The notes under the pieces: generated by a model | Told to the model about the DNA's origin: nothing | Databases searched by the model: none | The model's input: the letters and a program-made list of their open reading frames with translations, nothing else | Program-made: the position numbers and the translations under genes | Shown here: positions 34,723-41,791 of the stretch, piece after piece | How the letters are laid out: the number at the start of each line of letters is the position of its first letter | Position numbering within the stretch: the first letter of the stretch is position 1 | Source of the DNA: Candidatus Acetothermia bacterium | GTDB taxonomy: Bacteria > Bipolaricaulota > Bipolaricaulia > Bipolaricaulales > Bipolaricaulaceae | Reading direction: 5' to 3' | NCBI GenBank assembly: GCA_003566155.1 | Contig: PXEP01000027.1 | Location: 1 to 41,791 of the forward strand | DNA: 41,791 nucleotides

Positions 34723-34893
34723 TCAAACCTCCTTGTCCTCTTTGTGCGAGGTATGCTGCCTGCACCACGGACAGTACTTACGCAACGCGATCTTATCCCG
34801 CATGGTGTTCCGGTTACGCTGCGTACGATAATTTCGTCGTGAGCAGTCCGAACACGCCAACGTCACCTGCAGCACTACCTCTTTCTTTGCCAT
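34723..34893 (-). CDS. rpmG: 50S ribosomal protein L33
   Basis: 56 residues ([17 protein letters not shown]...). Two C-x2-C pairs (CSDC at 14-17 and CPWC at 41-44) form a zinc ribbon, so this is the zinc-binding form. [11 protein letters not shown] and [11 protein letters not shown] are family features. Start ATG lies one base after the tuf stop codon region (AAGTAAAATGG). It is followed by tRNA-Trp and secE, the usual neighbourhood. Confidence 0.95.
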   Translation of the reverse strand: MAKKEVVLQVTLACSDCSRRNYRTQRNRNTMRDKIALRKYCPWCRQHTSHKEDKEV

Positions 34894-34894
34894 T

Positions 34895-36109
34895 TTACTT
34901 CAAGATCTTCGTGACAACACCCGCACCTACAGTGCGACCACCCTCGCGAATTGCGAAACGCAGGCCTTCTTCCATGGCGATGTGCTTGAGCAACCGGCAG
35001 TGGAGGTTGTCCACGTTGTCGCCAGGCATCACCATCTCTACTCCCTCGGGCAGATGCGCTTCACCGGTCACATCCGTCGTCCGGAAGTAGTACTGCGGCT
35101 TGTATCCAGTGAAGAACGGGGTGTGTCGCCCCCCTTCCTCCTTGGACAAGATGTACACCTGCGCCATGAACTCGGTGTGCGGAGTTATGGAACCCGGCTT
35201 GGCCAATACCTGACCACGCTCCACTTCTTCCTTCTCTATCCCTCTCAACAATACCCCTGCGTTGTCACCGGCGATCGACTCATCCAGGGTCTTGTTGAAC
35301 ATCTCTAGGCTCGTGGCCACTGTCTTGCGCACCTCATCGGTAAGCCCAACGATCTCCACTTCCTCGCCAGGGCGTATGCGACCTCGCTCCACCCGGCCGG
35401 TGACCACCGTTCCACGGCCCTTGATGGAGAAGATATCCTCGATGGGCATCAAAAACGGCCGATCCTCTTCGCGCTCCGGTAGCGGGATGTAGTTGTCCAG
35501 CGCCTCCATCAACTCAGAGATCGGCTTGGCATCTTCGGCCTCAACTGAATCCGCCTGCAATGCCTTGAGCGCGGAACCGCGGACAACGGGGATCTCATCG
35601 CCAGGGAAGTTGTAGGCGGAGAGAAGCTCGCGCACCTCCATTTCCACCAGATCCACCAGCTCTGGATCGTCCACCGCGTCCACCTTATTCAGAAACACCA
35701 CGATGGCCGGCACGTTGACTTGGCGGGCCAACAGCACGTGCTCTCGCGTCTGAGGCATGGGCCCGTCGGCAGCCGACACCACCAGGATCGCCCCGTCCAT
35801 CTGTGCCGCACCGGTAATCATATTCTTCACGTAATCGGCGTGGCCGGGACAGTCGATGTGCGCAAAGTGTCTGTTAGCAGTCTGGTACTCCACGTGCGCC
35901 ACGTTTACCGTGAGGATTTTCGATTCATCACGGCGGAACAGCTTGGCATCCGCCTTGGCGACTTCATCATACGCCCGCGCGGTGGCCAACCCCTGCATGG
36001 ACAGGATCTTAGTCATCGCCGCGGTCAACGTCGTCTTGCCGTGGTCGATGTGTCCGATAGTCCCCACATTGACGTGTGGCTTAGTCCGTACAAATTGCTC
36101 CTTCGCCAT
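34895..36109 (-). CDS. tuf: Elongation factor Tu with unusual switch I
   Basis: 404 residues. Domain 1 has GHIDHGKTT (P-loop), [32 protein letters not shown] and GSALKAL; domains 2 and 3 are standard, ending [14 protein letters not shown]. The exception is switch I: where EF-Tu normally has NAPEEKARGITIN, this protein has a segment about five residues longer ending DESKILTVN. The magnesium-binding threonine is kept but the preceding RG is KI. The frame is open and uninterrupted, so no frameshift explains it. GGAGG precedes the ATG. Delivers aminoacyl-tRNA to the ribosome. Confidence 0.97.
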   Translation of the reverse strand: MAKEQFVRTKPHVNVGTIGHIDHGKTTLTAAMTKILSMQGLATARAYDEVAKADAKLFRRDESKILTVNVAHVEYQTANRHFAHIDCPGHADYVKNMITGAAQMDGAILVVSAADGPMPQTREHVLLARQVNVPAIVVFLNKVDAVDDPELVDLVEMEVRELLSAYNFPGDEIPVVRGSALKALQADSVEAEDAKPISELMEALDNYIPLPEREEDRPFLMPIEDIFSIKGRGTVVTGRVERGRIRPGEEVEIVGLTDEVRKTVATSLEMFNKTLDESIAGDNAGVLLRGIEKEEVERGQVLAKPGSITPHTEFMAQVYILSKEEGGRHTPFFTGYKPQYYFRTTDVTGEAHLPEGVEMVMPGDNVDNLHCRLLKHIAMEEGLRFAIREGGRTVGAGVVTKILK

Positions 36110-36183
36110 CCCGCAACCTCCTTGTCTTTCTCTCCTCGCATTTTTGCATGCTTAAGTCTTGGCGACCGCGACTTCACTAGCGC

Positions 36184-36259
36184 CTGGAGCCCGCGGGCGG
36201 ATTCGAACCGCCGACCTTCCCGTTACCAACGGAATGCTCTACCAACTGAGCTACACGGG
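36184..36259 (-). tRNA. trnT: tRNA-Thr (anticodon GGT)
   Basis: 76 bases, acceptor GCCCGTG/CGCGGGC, anticodon loop TTGGTAA, T-loop GTTCGAATC, discriminator T and encoded CCA. Third tRNA upstream of tuf. Confidence 0.97.
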
Positions 36260-36302
36260 CGGCCACCACTAGTGTACCGCCCTGCCTTCCTGTCTCGCAA
36301 GG

Positions 36303-36389
36303 TGGTGGAGGGGGAGGGATTCGAACCCCCGAAGGCATGATGCCGCCGGGTTTACAGCCCGGTCCGTTTGGCCACTTTGGTACCCCTCC
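36303..36389 (-). tRNA. trnY: tRNA-Tyr (anticodon GTA)
   Basis: 87 bases with a long variable arm, acceptor GGAGGGG/CCCCTCC, anticodon loop CTGTAAA, T-loop GTTCGAATC, discriminator A and encoded CCA. Confidence 0.97.
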
Positions 36390-36400
36390 TTGCTTCGGTC

Positions 36401-36476
36401 TGGAGCCAGTGGCCCGAGTCGAACGGGCAACCCTCCGCTTACAAGGCGGATGCTCTACCACTTGAGCTACACTGGC
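36401..36476 (-). tRNA. trnT: tRNA-Thr (anticodon TGT)
   Basis: 76 bases, acceptor GCCAGTG/CACTGGC, anticodon loop CTTGTAA, T-loop GTTCGACTC, encoded CCA. First tRNA after the promoter of the tRNA-tuf-ribosomal operon. Confidence 0.97.
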
Positions 36477-36489
36477 CAGCCGGTCGAGA

Positions 36490-36518
36490 ATTCTATGGAG
36501 CGGGTCATAGCCTGTCAA
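36490..36518 (-). promoter_or_regulatory. Strong promoter of the tRNA-tuf-rpl-rpoB transcription unit
   Basis: On the minus strand a perfect TTGACA (36518-36513), a 17-base spacer and TAGAAT (36495-36490). RNA would start near 36483, a few bases before tRNA-Thr(TGT). Confidence 0.85.
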
Positions 36519-36535
36519 GGTCCGCATGCCGATCG

Positions 36536-36946
36536 TTACAACCCCTGCAGGGCGAACAACCACAGGTGTCGCTCCCGGGGGCCGTCGAACTCACAGAAGT
36601 ACACTCCTTGCCAGGTCCCCAACTTGAGTTTGCCTTCCTTGACAGGGAGAACCACCGACGGGCCCATGAGGGCGGCCCGAAGGTGAGCCGGCGAGTTCCC
36701 CTCCGCATGACGGAAGGATAGCTTTGGTACCATGGCCGCAAGCCCCCGGGAAATGTCAGCTCCTACATCGGGATCGGCCGACTCGTTCACGGCCACCGAA
36801 GCCGTGGTGTGAGGGCAGTAGACCATGACGGCTCCGTTATCCAACCCCAGTCGGGATAGGTGGTGTTCCACCTCATTTGTGACATCCACCACTTGCTCTT
36901 TTTCTGTTGACCTCACCTGTATTTCCACCTGTTGCCCGGCAGGCAT
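36536..36946 (-). CDS. yjbQ: YjbQ family protein (UPF0047, secondary thiamine-phosphate synthase type)
   Basis: 136 residues. Conserved blocks VYCPHTTASVAVNESADPDV, HAEGNSPAHLRAALMGPSV and WQGVYFCEFDGPRERHLWL define the family, with the histidines of a small active site. Members weakly complement thiE mutants, hence the annotation, but the true role is unsettled. The ATG overlaps the CBS gene's TGA (TGATG); GTG at 36949 is equally possible, with GGAGG upstream of both. Confidence 0.92.
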   Translation of the reverse strand: MPAGQQVEIQVRSTEKEQVVDVTNEVEHHLSRLGLDNGAVMVYCPHTTASVAVNESADPDVGADISRGLAAMVPKLSFRHAEGNSPAHLRAALMGPSVVLPVKEGKLKLGTWQGVYFCEFDGPRERHLWLFALQGL

Positions 36947-37503
36947 CACTCCAGAGCCTCCTCCAGCGCACGGCTCAGCTGCTGCCGCTCGGCCACTCCG
37001 CGCACATGCAGGATCATCTCTCCCTGTTCACCCTGGGTTACGGCCACCAACTCCGCCCCGTGCTCAGCCAACACGCCCAACGCGCGGTAGATCTCCTCCG
37101 TGTTGCGAAGCGTCACCCTTATCCGAGTTCCCGGCTCCCCAAATCCGCACATTCGCGCTAACGCACGCATGAGCGCTTGTCGGGTCAGCACACCGACCAG
37201 TTTGCCCTCTTCCACCACAGGGAGAAGCACGTATCGCTCCTGCAACAGTACCACTGCTCGTTCGAGCGGATCATCAGGGGAGAGCACCACAGTCGGCGCA
37301 GCGGCCAGCTTTCCGGCAGGTAGCTCATGGCTGGGAGCCGAGGCCAGGGCCTTGCGGGTCAGAAACCCAACCAGTTGACCGTCCTCCTCCACGACCAACA
37401 CCAGAGCCAGTCCCGCCTCATCGGCCAGCTGCTGTGCCTCGGACACCGGAGCATGTGCACTCACGGTAGGGGGATCTCGTTGCAGCCAATCCCTAATCTG
37501 CAT
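36946..37503 (-). CDS. CBS-domain pair protein with C-terminal ACT-like domain
   Basis: 185 residues. Two CBS motifs: about 1-55 (LVLVVEEDGQLVGFLTRKAL) and 62-115 (LPVVEEGKLVGVLTRQAL), which together usually bind adenosine nucleotides. The remaining part (about 122-180, RIRVTLRNTEEIYRALGVL...) resembles an ACT-like ligand fold. Its start lies in the end of the EF-G-like gene (11-base overlap). A cytoplasmic sensor of energy state is a reasonable guess; the target is unknown. Confidence 0.85.
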   Translation of the reverse strand: MQIRDWLQRDPPTVSAHAPVSEAQQLADEAGLALVLVVEEDGQLVGFLTRKALASAPSHELPAGKLAAAPTVVLSPDDPLERAVVLLQERYVLLPVVEEGKLVGVLTRQALMRALARMCGFGEPGTRIRVTLRNTEEIYRALGVLAEHGAELVAVTQGEQGEMILHVRGVAERQQLSRALEEALE

Positions 37504-39436
37504 CTTCGGTCGCGCTGGCCATCGCCACTACTTTTTCCTGGATCTGGCTAGGAACGAAGTCGTACCGCAAAAACTCCATCTGGTACGTGGCCCGCCCTTG
37601 GGTCATAGACTTCAGATCCAGCGCATAAGAGAGCACCTCCGCCAGCGGGACCTCAGCTTTGACTTCGGTCCGCCCTGAACCCGATTCCATTCCCAATATG
37701 CGGCCTCGCCGGGAGTTCAGGTCGGAGATGATGTCTCCCGTGTGCGCCTCCGGTGTGAACACGCTTAGCATCATCACCGGCTCCAGCAAGGTCGGGGTCG
37801 CCTGTTCCGCCGCCGCTTTGAATGCAGTGCGTGCAGCGATCTTGAACGCCATCTCCGATGAATCCACCGGGTGGTACTGGCCGTAGAACACAACCGCCCG
37901 GACGTCCTCAACCGGATACCCCGCTACAATGCCTACCTCCAGGGCCTCACGGACCCCTTTCTCCACACCGGGGATGAACTGCTGAGGGATGACGCCGCCC
38001 TTGGTCTCATCGACGAACTGGAAGCCTTCACCCCGTTCCAGGGGTTCTATCCTGAGATGAACCTCTCCAAACTGGCCCCTTCCGCCTGTCTGCTTCTTAT
38101 GACGATGCTGGGCGGTAGCCTCTTTGCGTATGGTCTCCCGGTAGGGGATCTTGGGGACGCGGTATTCCACGTCCACCCCGTAGCGGTTGCTAAGCCTCTC
38201 CGCTAAGACGTCCAGCTGCAGATCGCCCATCCCCGAGAGGATGGCCTCTTTGGTCACCGGATCCCTACGATAGCCCAACGTGACCTTGGTGGTAACAAGA
38301 TCACGCAAGACCATGCTCATTTTCTCCTCGTCCGCTTGCGCCTTGGGCGCAACAGCTCGGGAGAACACGGGCTTTGGGAAAGGGATTTCCGGCTCGGGTT
38401 CAGCCTCAGCGGACCCGGCCAGCGTATCGCCAAGCACAAGGTCCTCCAACTTGGTGAGCGCTACGACATCTCCCTCCCCGGCGGCCTCCACTCGCTCGAG
38501 TTTGGTCCCTTTGTGGGCCATGATGTCCCTGAGCTGTACCTTCTCGCCGCTACGGACGTTGACCAGTGAAGCGCCTTCTCTGACCTCTTTTCCCAGCACC
38601 CGGGCAAAGGAAAGCTTTCCCAGGTAAGGATCCATCGTCATGGAGAACACTCTGAGCCTCGGTTCCTGCGGGTAGTTCCGTTCAGGGGCAAAGCCCAGCA
38701 CGTGCTCCAGTAGCTGAGGGACCCCTACGCCCGTTTCAGCGGAACCCCACACAACAGGGACAATACCTCTGGACTCAATGCCCATGCGCAATGCGCTGGT
38801 GAACTCCTTTTCATCGATCTCCTCATCCGCCAGCACCTTCTCCACCAGCGCGTCATCAAATGTAGCCACTTCCTCGAGGAGGGAGGACTTTGCCTCGTCC
38901 AGACGACTCTGGAGTTCATCAGGCACGCTGTCGTTTCCGCCGAGAAGCCCGACAACACCGTTCAGTTCAGATCCCACCCCCATAGGGAGCTGCACCGGCC
39001 AGAACACATCCCCCAGTTGCTCACGCAGCTCTCGGAGCACGTTATCGGGGTCCACATCGGGCTTGTCCATCATATTCACGAACACCATCGTAGGCCGATC
39101 AAGCTGCTCCAGGATTGTCCACGCTTGCTCGGTAACTACCTCCACCGGCTTCTCCGCACTGACCACCAGCACAGCCAAGTCGGCAGCAACCACACCTTTG
39201 TATATCTCCTCCGCGAACTCTCCCAACCCTGGGGTGACAAGAATGGTGACTTGCGTCCCCTTCCATTGACATGCCCCCATCGCCAAGTCGATGGAATAAC
39301 CTCTCCGCCGCTCCTCAGGGGACTCGTCGAACGTCGCCTCGGCAACGCCTTCGCCCATGTCCAACAGCGCCTTCGCCAAAGTAGTCTTGCCGGAACCAGA
39401 ATGCCCGACCAGACATACGCTTCGTGTTTGCCCCAT
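37493..39436 (-). CDS. Elongation factor G-like protein (FusA2 type)
   Basis: 647 residues from ATG 39436; the upstream in-frame codons are not conserved. P-loop GHSGSGKTTL replaces GHIDHGKT, switch I reads DESPEERRRGYSID, the DTPG motif is VTPG, and NKxD is NMMD. Domains II to V follow normally (TGGRGQFGEVHLRIEP, GYPVEDVRAVVFYGQYHPVDSS, LNSRRGRILGM). This is the EF-G paralogue group whose role is uncertain, not the main translocase. With D and K changed in two G-motifs, GTP use may be altered. It heads an operon with the CBS protein and yjbQ. Confidence 0.9.
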   Translation of the reverse strand: MGQTRSVCLVGHSGSGKTTLAKALLDMGEGVAEATFDESPEERRRGYSIDLAMGACQWKGTQVTILVTPGLGEFAEEIYKGVVAADLAVLVVSAEKPVEVVTEQAWTILEQLDRPTMVFVNMMDKPDVDPDNVLRELREQLGDVFWPVQLPMGVGSELNGVVGLLGGNDSVPDELQSRLDEAKSSLLEEVATFDDALVEKVLADEEIDEKEFTSALRMGIESRGIVPVVWGSAETGVGVPQLLEHVLGFAPERNYPQEPRLRVFSMTMDPYLGKLSFARVLGKEVREGASLVNVRSGEKVQLRDIMAHKGTKLERVEAAGEGDVVALTKLEDLVLGDTLAGSAEAEPEPEIPFPKPVFSRAVAPKAQADEEKMSMVLRDLVTTKVTLGYRRDPVTKEAILSGMGDLQLDVLAERLSNRYGVDVEYRVPKIPYRETIRKEATAQHRHKKQTGGRGQFGEVHLRIEPLERGEGFQFVDETKGGVIPQQFIPGVEKGVREALEVGIVAGYPVEDVRAVVFYGQYHPVDSSEMAFKIAARTAFKAAAEQATPTLLEPVMMLSVFTPEAHTGDIISDLNSRRGRILGMESGSGRTEVKAEVPLAEVLSYALDLKSMTQGRATYQMEFLRYDFVPSQIQEKVVAMASATEDAD

Positions 39437-39455
39437 TAGAAAATCACCCCAACGG

Positions 39456-39505
39456 TTGCTTAGAGAATGCCGATGCAGTATATCCTGGGCTGGGGAGACG
39501 GGCAA
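39456..39505. promoter_or_regulatory. Two divergent promoters sharing one -10 region
   Basis: Plus strand: TTGCTT (39456-39461), 17 bases, TATATC (39479-39484), toward the DUF47 gene. Minus strand: TTGCCC (39505-39500), 17 bases, TATACT (39482-39477), toward the EF-G-like gene. The two -10 boxes overlap in AGTATATC, so the two polymerases should exclude each other. Confidence 0.5.
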
Positions 39506-39517
39506 AAGGAGGGGACA

Positions 39518-40165
39518 ATGCGCCTCCGTTGGGGCAAAGCATCACAAGTCAAAGAGCTGGTGGGTCAACACGCCCAAGCGGTGGAGGATACCGTTCATAG
39601 TATGGCGGCTGCCATGCGCGCCTACCTGGACGGCAAGTCTTGGGAGGAGATGGACGAGCTGGCGGTGGCCACCCACCGCCAAGAGGGGAAGGCGGACGAT
39701 CTTCAGCGCAAGACCGAGCTAGAACTGGCCCGGGGTGCGCTCCTGGCCGGGTCTCGCCAGTCTTTGCTTCGTGTGGTCGCGTACGCGGACAGGATAGCCA
39801 ACTCGGCGGAGGAATCGCTCAGCTTCCTCGTCTTGCAGCGCATTCGGATTCCGGACCTCCTCCATCCCATCATCAGGGAGATCGTGGAAGCGACCGTAGA
39901 ACAGGCTGGCTCCGTACGTGCAGCCATAGTGGGCCTGGTGGAGGGGGATGAGGAGACCACGAAACATGTGGAAGCAGTCGATCACAAAGAGGGTCAAGTG
40001 GACGAGCTGGAGCGCAGGGCTATCAGTAGGCTATTTTCCACGGACCTGCCTCTATCACAGAAGATCCTTGTCCGACAGTTCGTGGAGCACCTGGTGGAAA
40101 CATCTGATCGAGGAGAGGATGTGGCGGACATGATCTTGATCGCCCTCGCGGCGCGAACAGCATGA
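39518..40165 (+). CDS. DUF47 / PhoU-like protein (first of two)
   Basis: 215 residues from ATG 39518, chosen because GGAGGGG lies just upstream; the ORF extends 51 bases further without a ribosome site. An all-helical protein with ADRIANSAEESLSFL and HLVETSDRGEDVADMILI, the E/D-rich metal-binding helices of the PhoU-like DUF47 family. Such proteins usually accompany PiT-type phosphate transporters, which are not in this window. Confidence 0.88.
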   Translation: MRLRWGKASQVKELVGQHAQAVEDTVHSMAAAMRAYLDGKSWEEMDELAVATHRQEGKADDLQRKTELELARGALLAGSRQSLLRVVAYADRIANSAEESLSFLVLQRIRIPDLLHPIIREIVEATVEQAGSVRAAIVGLVEGDEETTKHVEAVDHKEGQVDELERRAISRLFSTDLPLSQKILVRQFVEHLVETSDRGEDVADMILIALAARTA

Positions 40166-40247
40166 TTGGACTGGACACCAAACCTCGTCGCCCAGACGGA
40201 GCTGCACTCATGCGGTCGGCCGAGCTTCCCAGATCAAGGAGGAGCTG

Positions 40248-40913
40248 TTGGACGTAGGCTGGCTTTTCCGATACTGGAGAAGGGCCTCGCTCACACCACT
40301 GCGTGAGCATGCTGCCGCTGTGGAAGACGCAGCGGAGGAGTTGGGCAAGCAGCTGCGGGCATGGCTGCGCAACGAACAGGTGGACGCAGAACTTGTTAGC
40401 GCGAGGGAGCACGCAGCGGATCTGGCCAAGCGCAACGTCCGTGTCGCCCTGACCAGAGGTGGCCGGTTGCCGGTCCATCGGTCGGCACTATTCCAATTCG
40501 TGTGGTATCAAGACGAAATAGCGGACCTGTGTCAGGATGCCGCACTGTTGATGGCCCTCCGCCGGCCAGAGATGGATGTGGAACTGGAAGACGAGTTCGG
40601 CGCCCTCGGCGAAGCCGTCATCCGTGCCGTACACGCTCATCACTTGGCGATAGAAGAACTGGAGCAGCTGTTCCGCCGTGGTATCACTCCTCAGCTCCGC
40701 AAGCGTGTGGCGGAGAACGTGGACCGCATTAACCAGCTGGAACATGAGTCCGACCTCAGAGAGCGCTCTCTGGTTGCAGCGATTTACGCCCGAGAAGCGC
40801 TGGGGGACTTCAACCGCTACCACTTGGTACAGCTGGTCCTGATGCTGGGGGGGATCGTCGATCAAGCCGAAAACGCTGCCGGAGCTCTTCGGGTTATGAT
40901 CTCCGGGCGGTAG
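40248..40913 (+). CDS. DUF47 / PhoU-like protein (second of two)
   Basis: 221 residues starting with TTG (GGAGG five bases upstream), 82 bases after the first copy. All-helical, with FVWYQDEIADLCQDAALLM, VDRINQLEHESDLRERSL and a C-terminal MLGGIVDQAENAAGALRVM helix. The E/D-x3-D/E patterns place it in the DUF47 family, more divergent than the first copy. Possibly the two form a heteromeric pair. Confidence 0.82.
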   Translation: MDVGWLFRYWRRASLTPLREHAAAVEDAAEELGKQLRAWLRNEQVDAELVSAREHAADLAKRNVRVALTRGGRLPVHRSALFQFVWYQDEIADLCQDAALLMALRRPEMDVELEDEFGALGEAVIRAVHAHHLAIEELEQLFRRGITPQLRKRVAENVDRINQLEHESDLRERSLVAAIYAREALGDFNRYHLVQLVLMLGGIVDQAENAAGALRVMISGR

Positions 40914-40956
40914 TCTGTCAGCGAGACTTAACGCAGCATGGAACATACCCCGGCCT

Positions 40957-41364
40957 TCAGTCCACCCCCGCACGACCCTTCAGCCCTTCGATTGTGGTAC
41001 GGCCGACGCCTGAGACCTGGGACAGTTGATCCACAGAGGCAAAATGACCTCTCGTCTCCCGGTGTTCCACGATGCGCCGGGCAAGGACGGGGCCGATCCC
41101 CGGAAGCTCCTGCAACTCAGCTACCGACGCCTCATTGATGTTGACAAGGGGTGCAGGGCGAACGGATACCTCCACTACCCGTCCAACCCGCACCGGACTC
41201 CACCGAGGTTGCGCCGGTGCGGACGGAGGTAGCAGGCGCAACCCGGCGTAGGCCAATATCCCGAATACCAACAGTGCCGCCGCCCAAAGGCGGAACACGT
41301 CCACTCCAGCGCTTGCTGCGCCTCCCGGTCCTTTGTCGCCACACCTGGTCCGCCGCCAGAGCAT
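40957..41364 (-). CDS. comEA: ComEA-like helix-hairpin-helix DNA-binding protein
   Basis: 135 residues: a short cytoplasmic N-terminus, one membrane segment (about 23-45), a proline-rich linker and a C-terminal HhH pair starting VNINEAS with ELPGIGPVLARRIVEHRE and VSGVGRTTIEGLKG. This is the membrane-anchored DNA receptor of competence. Start ATG has GGAGGTGGG upstream. Here the usual comEC partner is not in the window. Confidence 0.9.
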   Translation of the reverse strand: MLWRRTRCGDKGPGGAASAGVDVFRLWAAALLVFGILAYAGLRLLPPSAPAQPRWSPVRVGRVVEVSVRPAPLVNINEASVAELQELPGIGPVLARRIVEHRETRGHFASVDQLSQVSGVGRTTIEGLKGRAGVD

Positions 41365-41639
41365 TTCCCACCTCCGCGGCCGCCGCCGAGGCTGATCGGT
41401 TTTCAGATAGCGGCATGGCCCTCCATGTACTCTACCGTGTACAGCCGGTATATAACTCTCTTTGCTTCCTTATGGTAGCAGCTATATTCGCCGTTAGCCC
41501 ACATGCACTAGTAGCCCCTGGTCAGCGGCCCGCACTACCCCCCTGTCTAAGAGACCCTCTCGCTAGGCATAACAAGTTCGTCGGTCCTTGACAGGTGAAG
41601 AAGGGGAAACTGACCCGAGGGAAACAACTTCCTCAGTTC
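41365..41639. other. Intergenic region between comEA and the riboswitch, no gene seen
   Basis: 275 bases with no credible gene on either strand; a rightward open frame (41151-41591) is mainly a shadow of comEA. AT-rich patches (TATATAAC near 41450, CTATATTC near 41483) and a TTGACA at 41588-41593 could be promoter parts, but no well-spaced pair was found. It must contain the rightward promoter for the riboswitch transcript. Confidence 0.5.
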
Positions 41640-41704
41640 GGGGCACTGAAGGGCAAACCGTCCGAAAGGACGGGACGCAAAGCTGCGGGCCTACGGGTGA
41701 AACG
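41640..41704 (+). ncRNA. Partial c-di-GMP-I-like (GEMM) element
   Basis: The 5' half of the GEMM motif is clear: GGGCAAACC, hairpin CCGTCC-GAAA-GGACGG, GGGACGCAAAGC and GGGCCTA. The 3' half (the GCCGGG(C/T)TACCG strand) is not present before the next element starts. It is either a truncated copy or depends on the 3' half of the second copy. Confidence 0.55.
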
Positions 41705-41780
41705 AACGCGAAAAAGGCAAACCCGGAGCGATCCGGGGACGCAAAGCCACGGGTCTCACCGAGACCGCCGGGCTACCGCG
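41705..41780 (+). ncRNA. c-di-GMP-I riboswitch (GEMM)
   Basis: All conserved parts appear in order: AAAAAGGCAAACC, a CCGG-stem hairpin, GGGGACGCAAAGCCACGGGTCT, the CACC loop, GAGACC and GCCGGGCTACCGCG. It lies at the right edge and reads rightward, so the regulated gene is outside the window. Such switches often control motility, pili, surface or competence genes. Confidence 0.88.
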
Positions 41781-41791
41781 CTTTGCACCTA

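Noticed and set aside
41151-41591. Plus-strand open frame of 146 codons
   Set aside because: Mostly antisense to comEA, low-complexity composition and no recognisable protein pattern.
1-41791. CRISPR arrays, insertion sequences, phage genes or attachment sites
   Set aside because: No regular direct repeats, transposase or integrase-like frames or terminal inverted repeats were found in reading both strands.

Overview
The window is a high-GC bacterial segment (all three start codons ATG/GTG/TTG in use, strong GGAGG ribosome sites, many 4-bp ATGA/GTGA gene overlaps). Polymer-degrading sugar genes, a NusG with the large Thermotoga-type insertion and a compact RpoB point to an uncultured, probably anaerobic and possibly thermophilic bacterium. 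A candidate-phylum lineage such as Bipolaricaulota (OP1) would fit, but this is only a guess from gene content.

1-10255, alpha-glucan use: the end of a large secreted GH13 amylopullulanase-like enzyme, then malE-malF-malG, a cytoplasmic GH13 maltodextrin hydrolase on the + strand, and convergent glgA. Together they degrade starch or glycogen outside, import maltodextrins, cleave them inside and can store glucose as glycogen.

10385-16219, minus strand, the most unusual region: a tightly overlapping operon of an XRE-type regulator with TOBE-like C-terminal domains, a secreted protein made of three sulfite-oxidase-fold (SUOX-like) repeats, an ECF transporter S component (YkoE-like) carrying an extra SUOX-like extracytoplasmic domain, a fused double ECF ATPase, EcfT, and a membrane-anchored single SUOX-like domain. 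It looks like an ECF importer with its own extracytoplasmic capture domains.

16260-21998, plus strand: a TPP-riboswitch operon of thiL, a second PurM-superfamily protein of unknown function, and thiBPQ. The Shine-Dalgarno of thiL lies inside the aptamer. A three-repeat lipoprotein follows (22041-23039).

23065-36518, minus strand: a long run from a strong promoter through tRNA-Thr(TGT), tRNA-Tyr, tRNA-Thr(GGT), tuf, rpmG, tRNA-Trp, secE, nusG, rplK, rplA, rplJ, rplL and rpoB, then, where rpoC is expected, a Nudix hydrolase, an ArsB/NhaD-type permease, an MBL hydrolase and priA. EF-Tu has an aberrant switch I, RpoB an altered fork loop, and the rpoB start is separated from its only ribosome site by a perfect hairpin.

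36536-41791: YjbQ, a CBS protein and an EF-G-like protein (minus), two DUF47/PhoU-like proteins (plus), a ComEA-like protein (minus), and at the right edge a c-di-GMP-I riboswitch preceded by a second, apparently half-sized copy, reading toward a gene outside the window.
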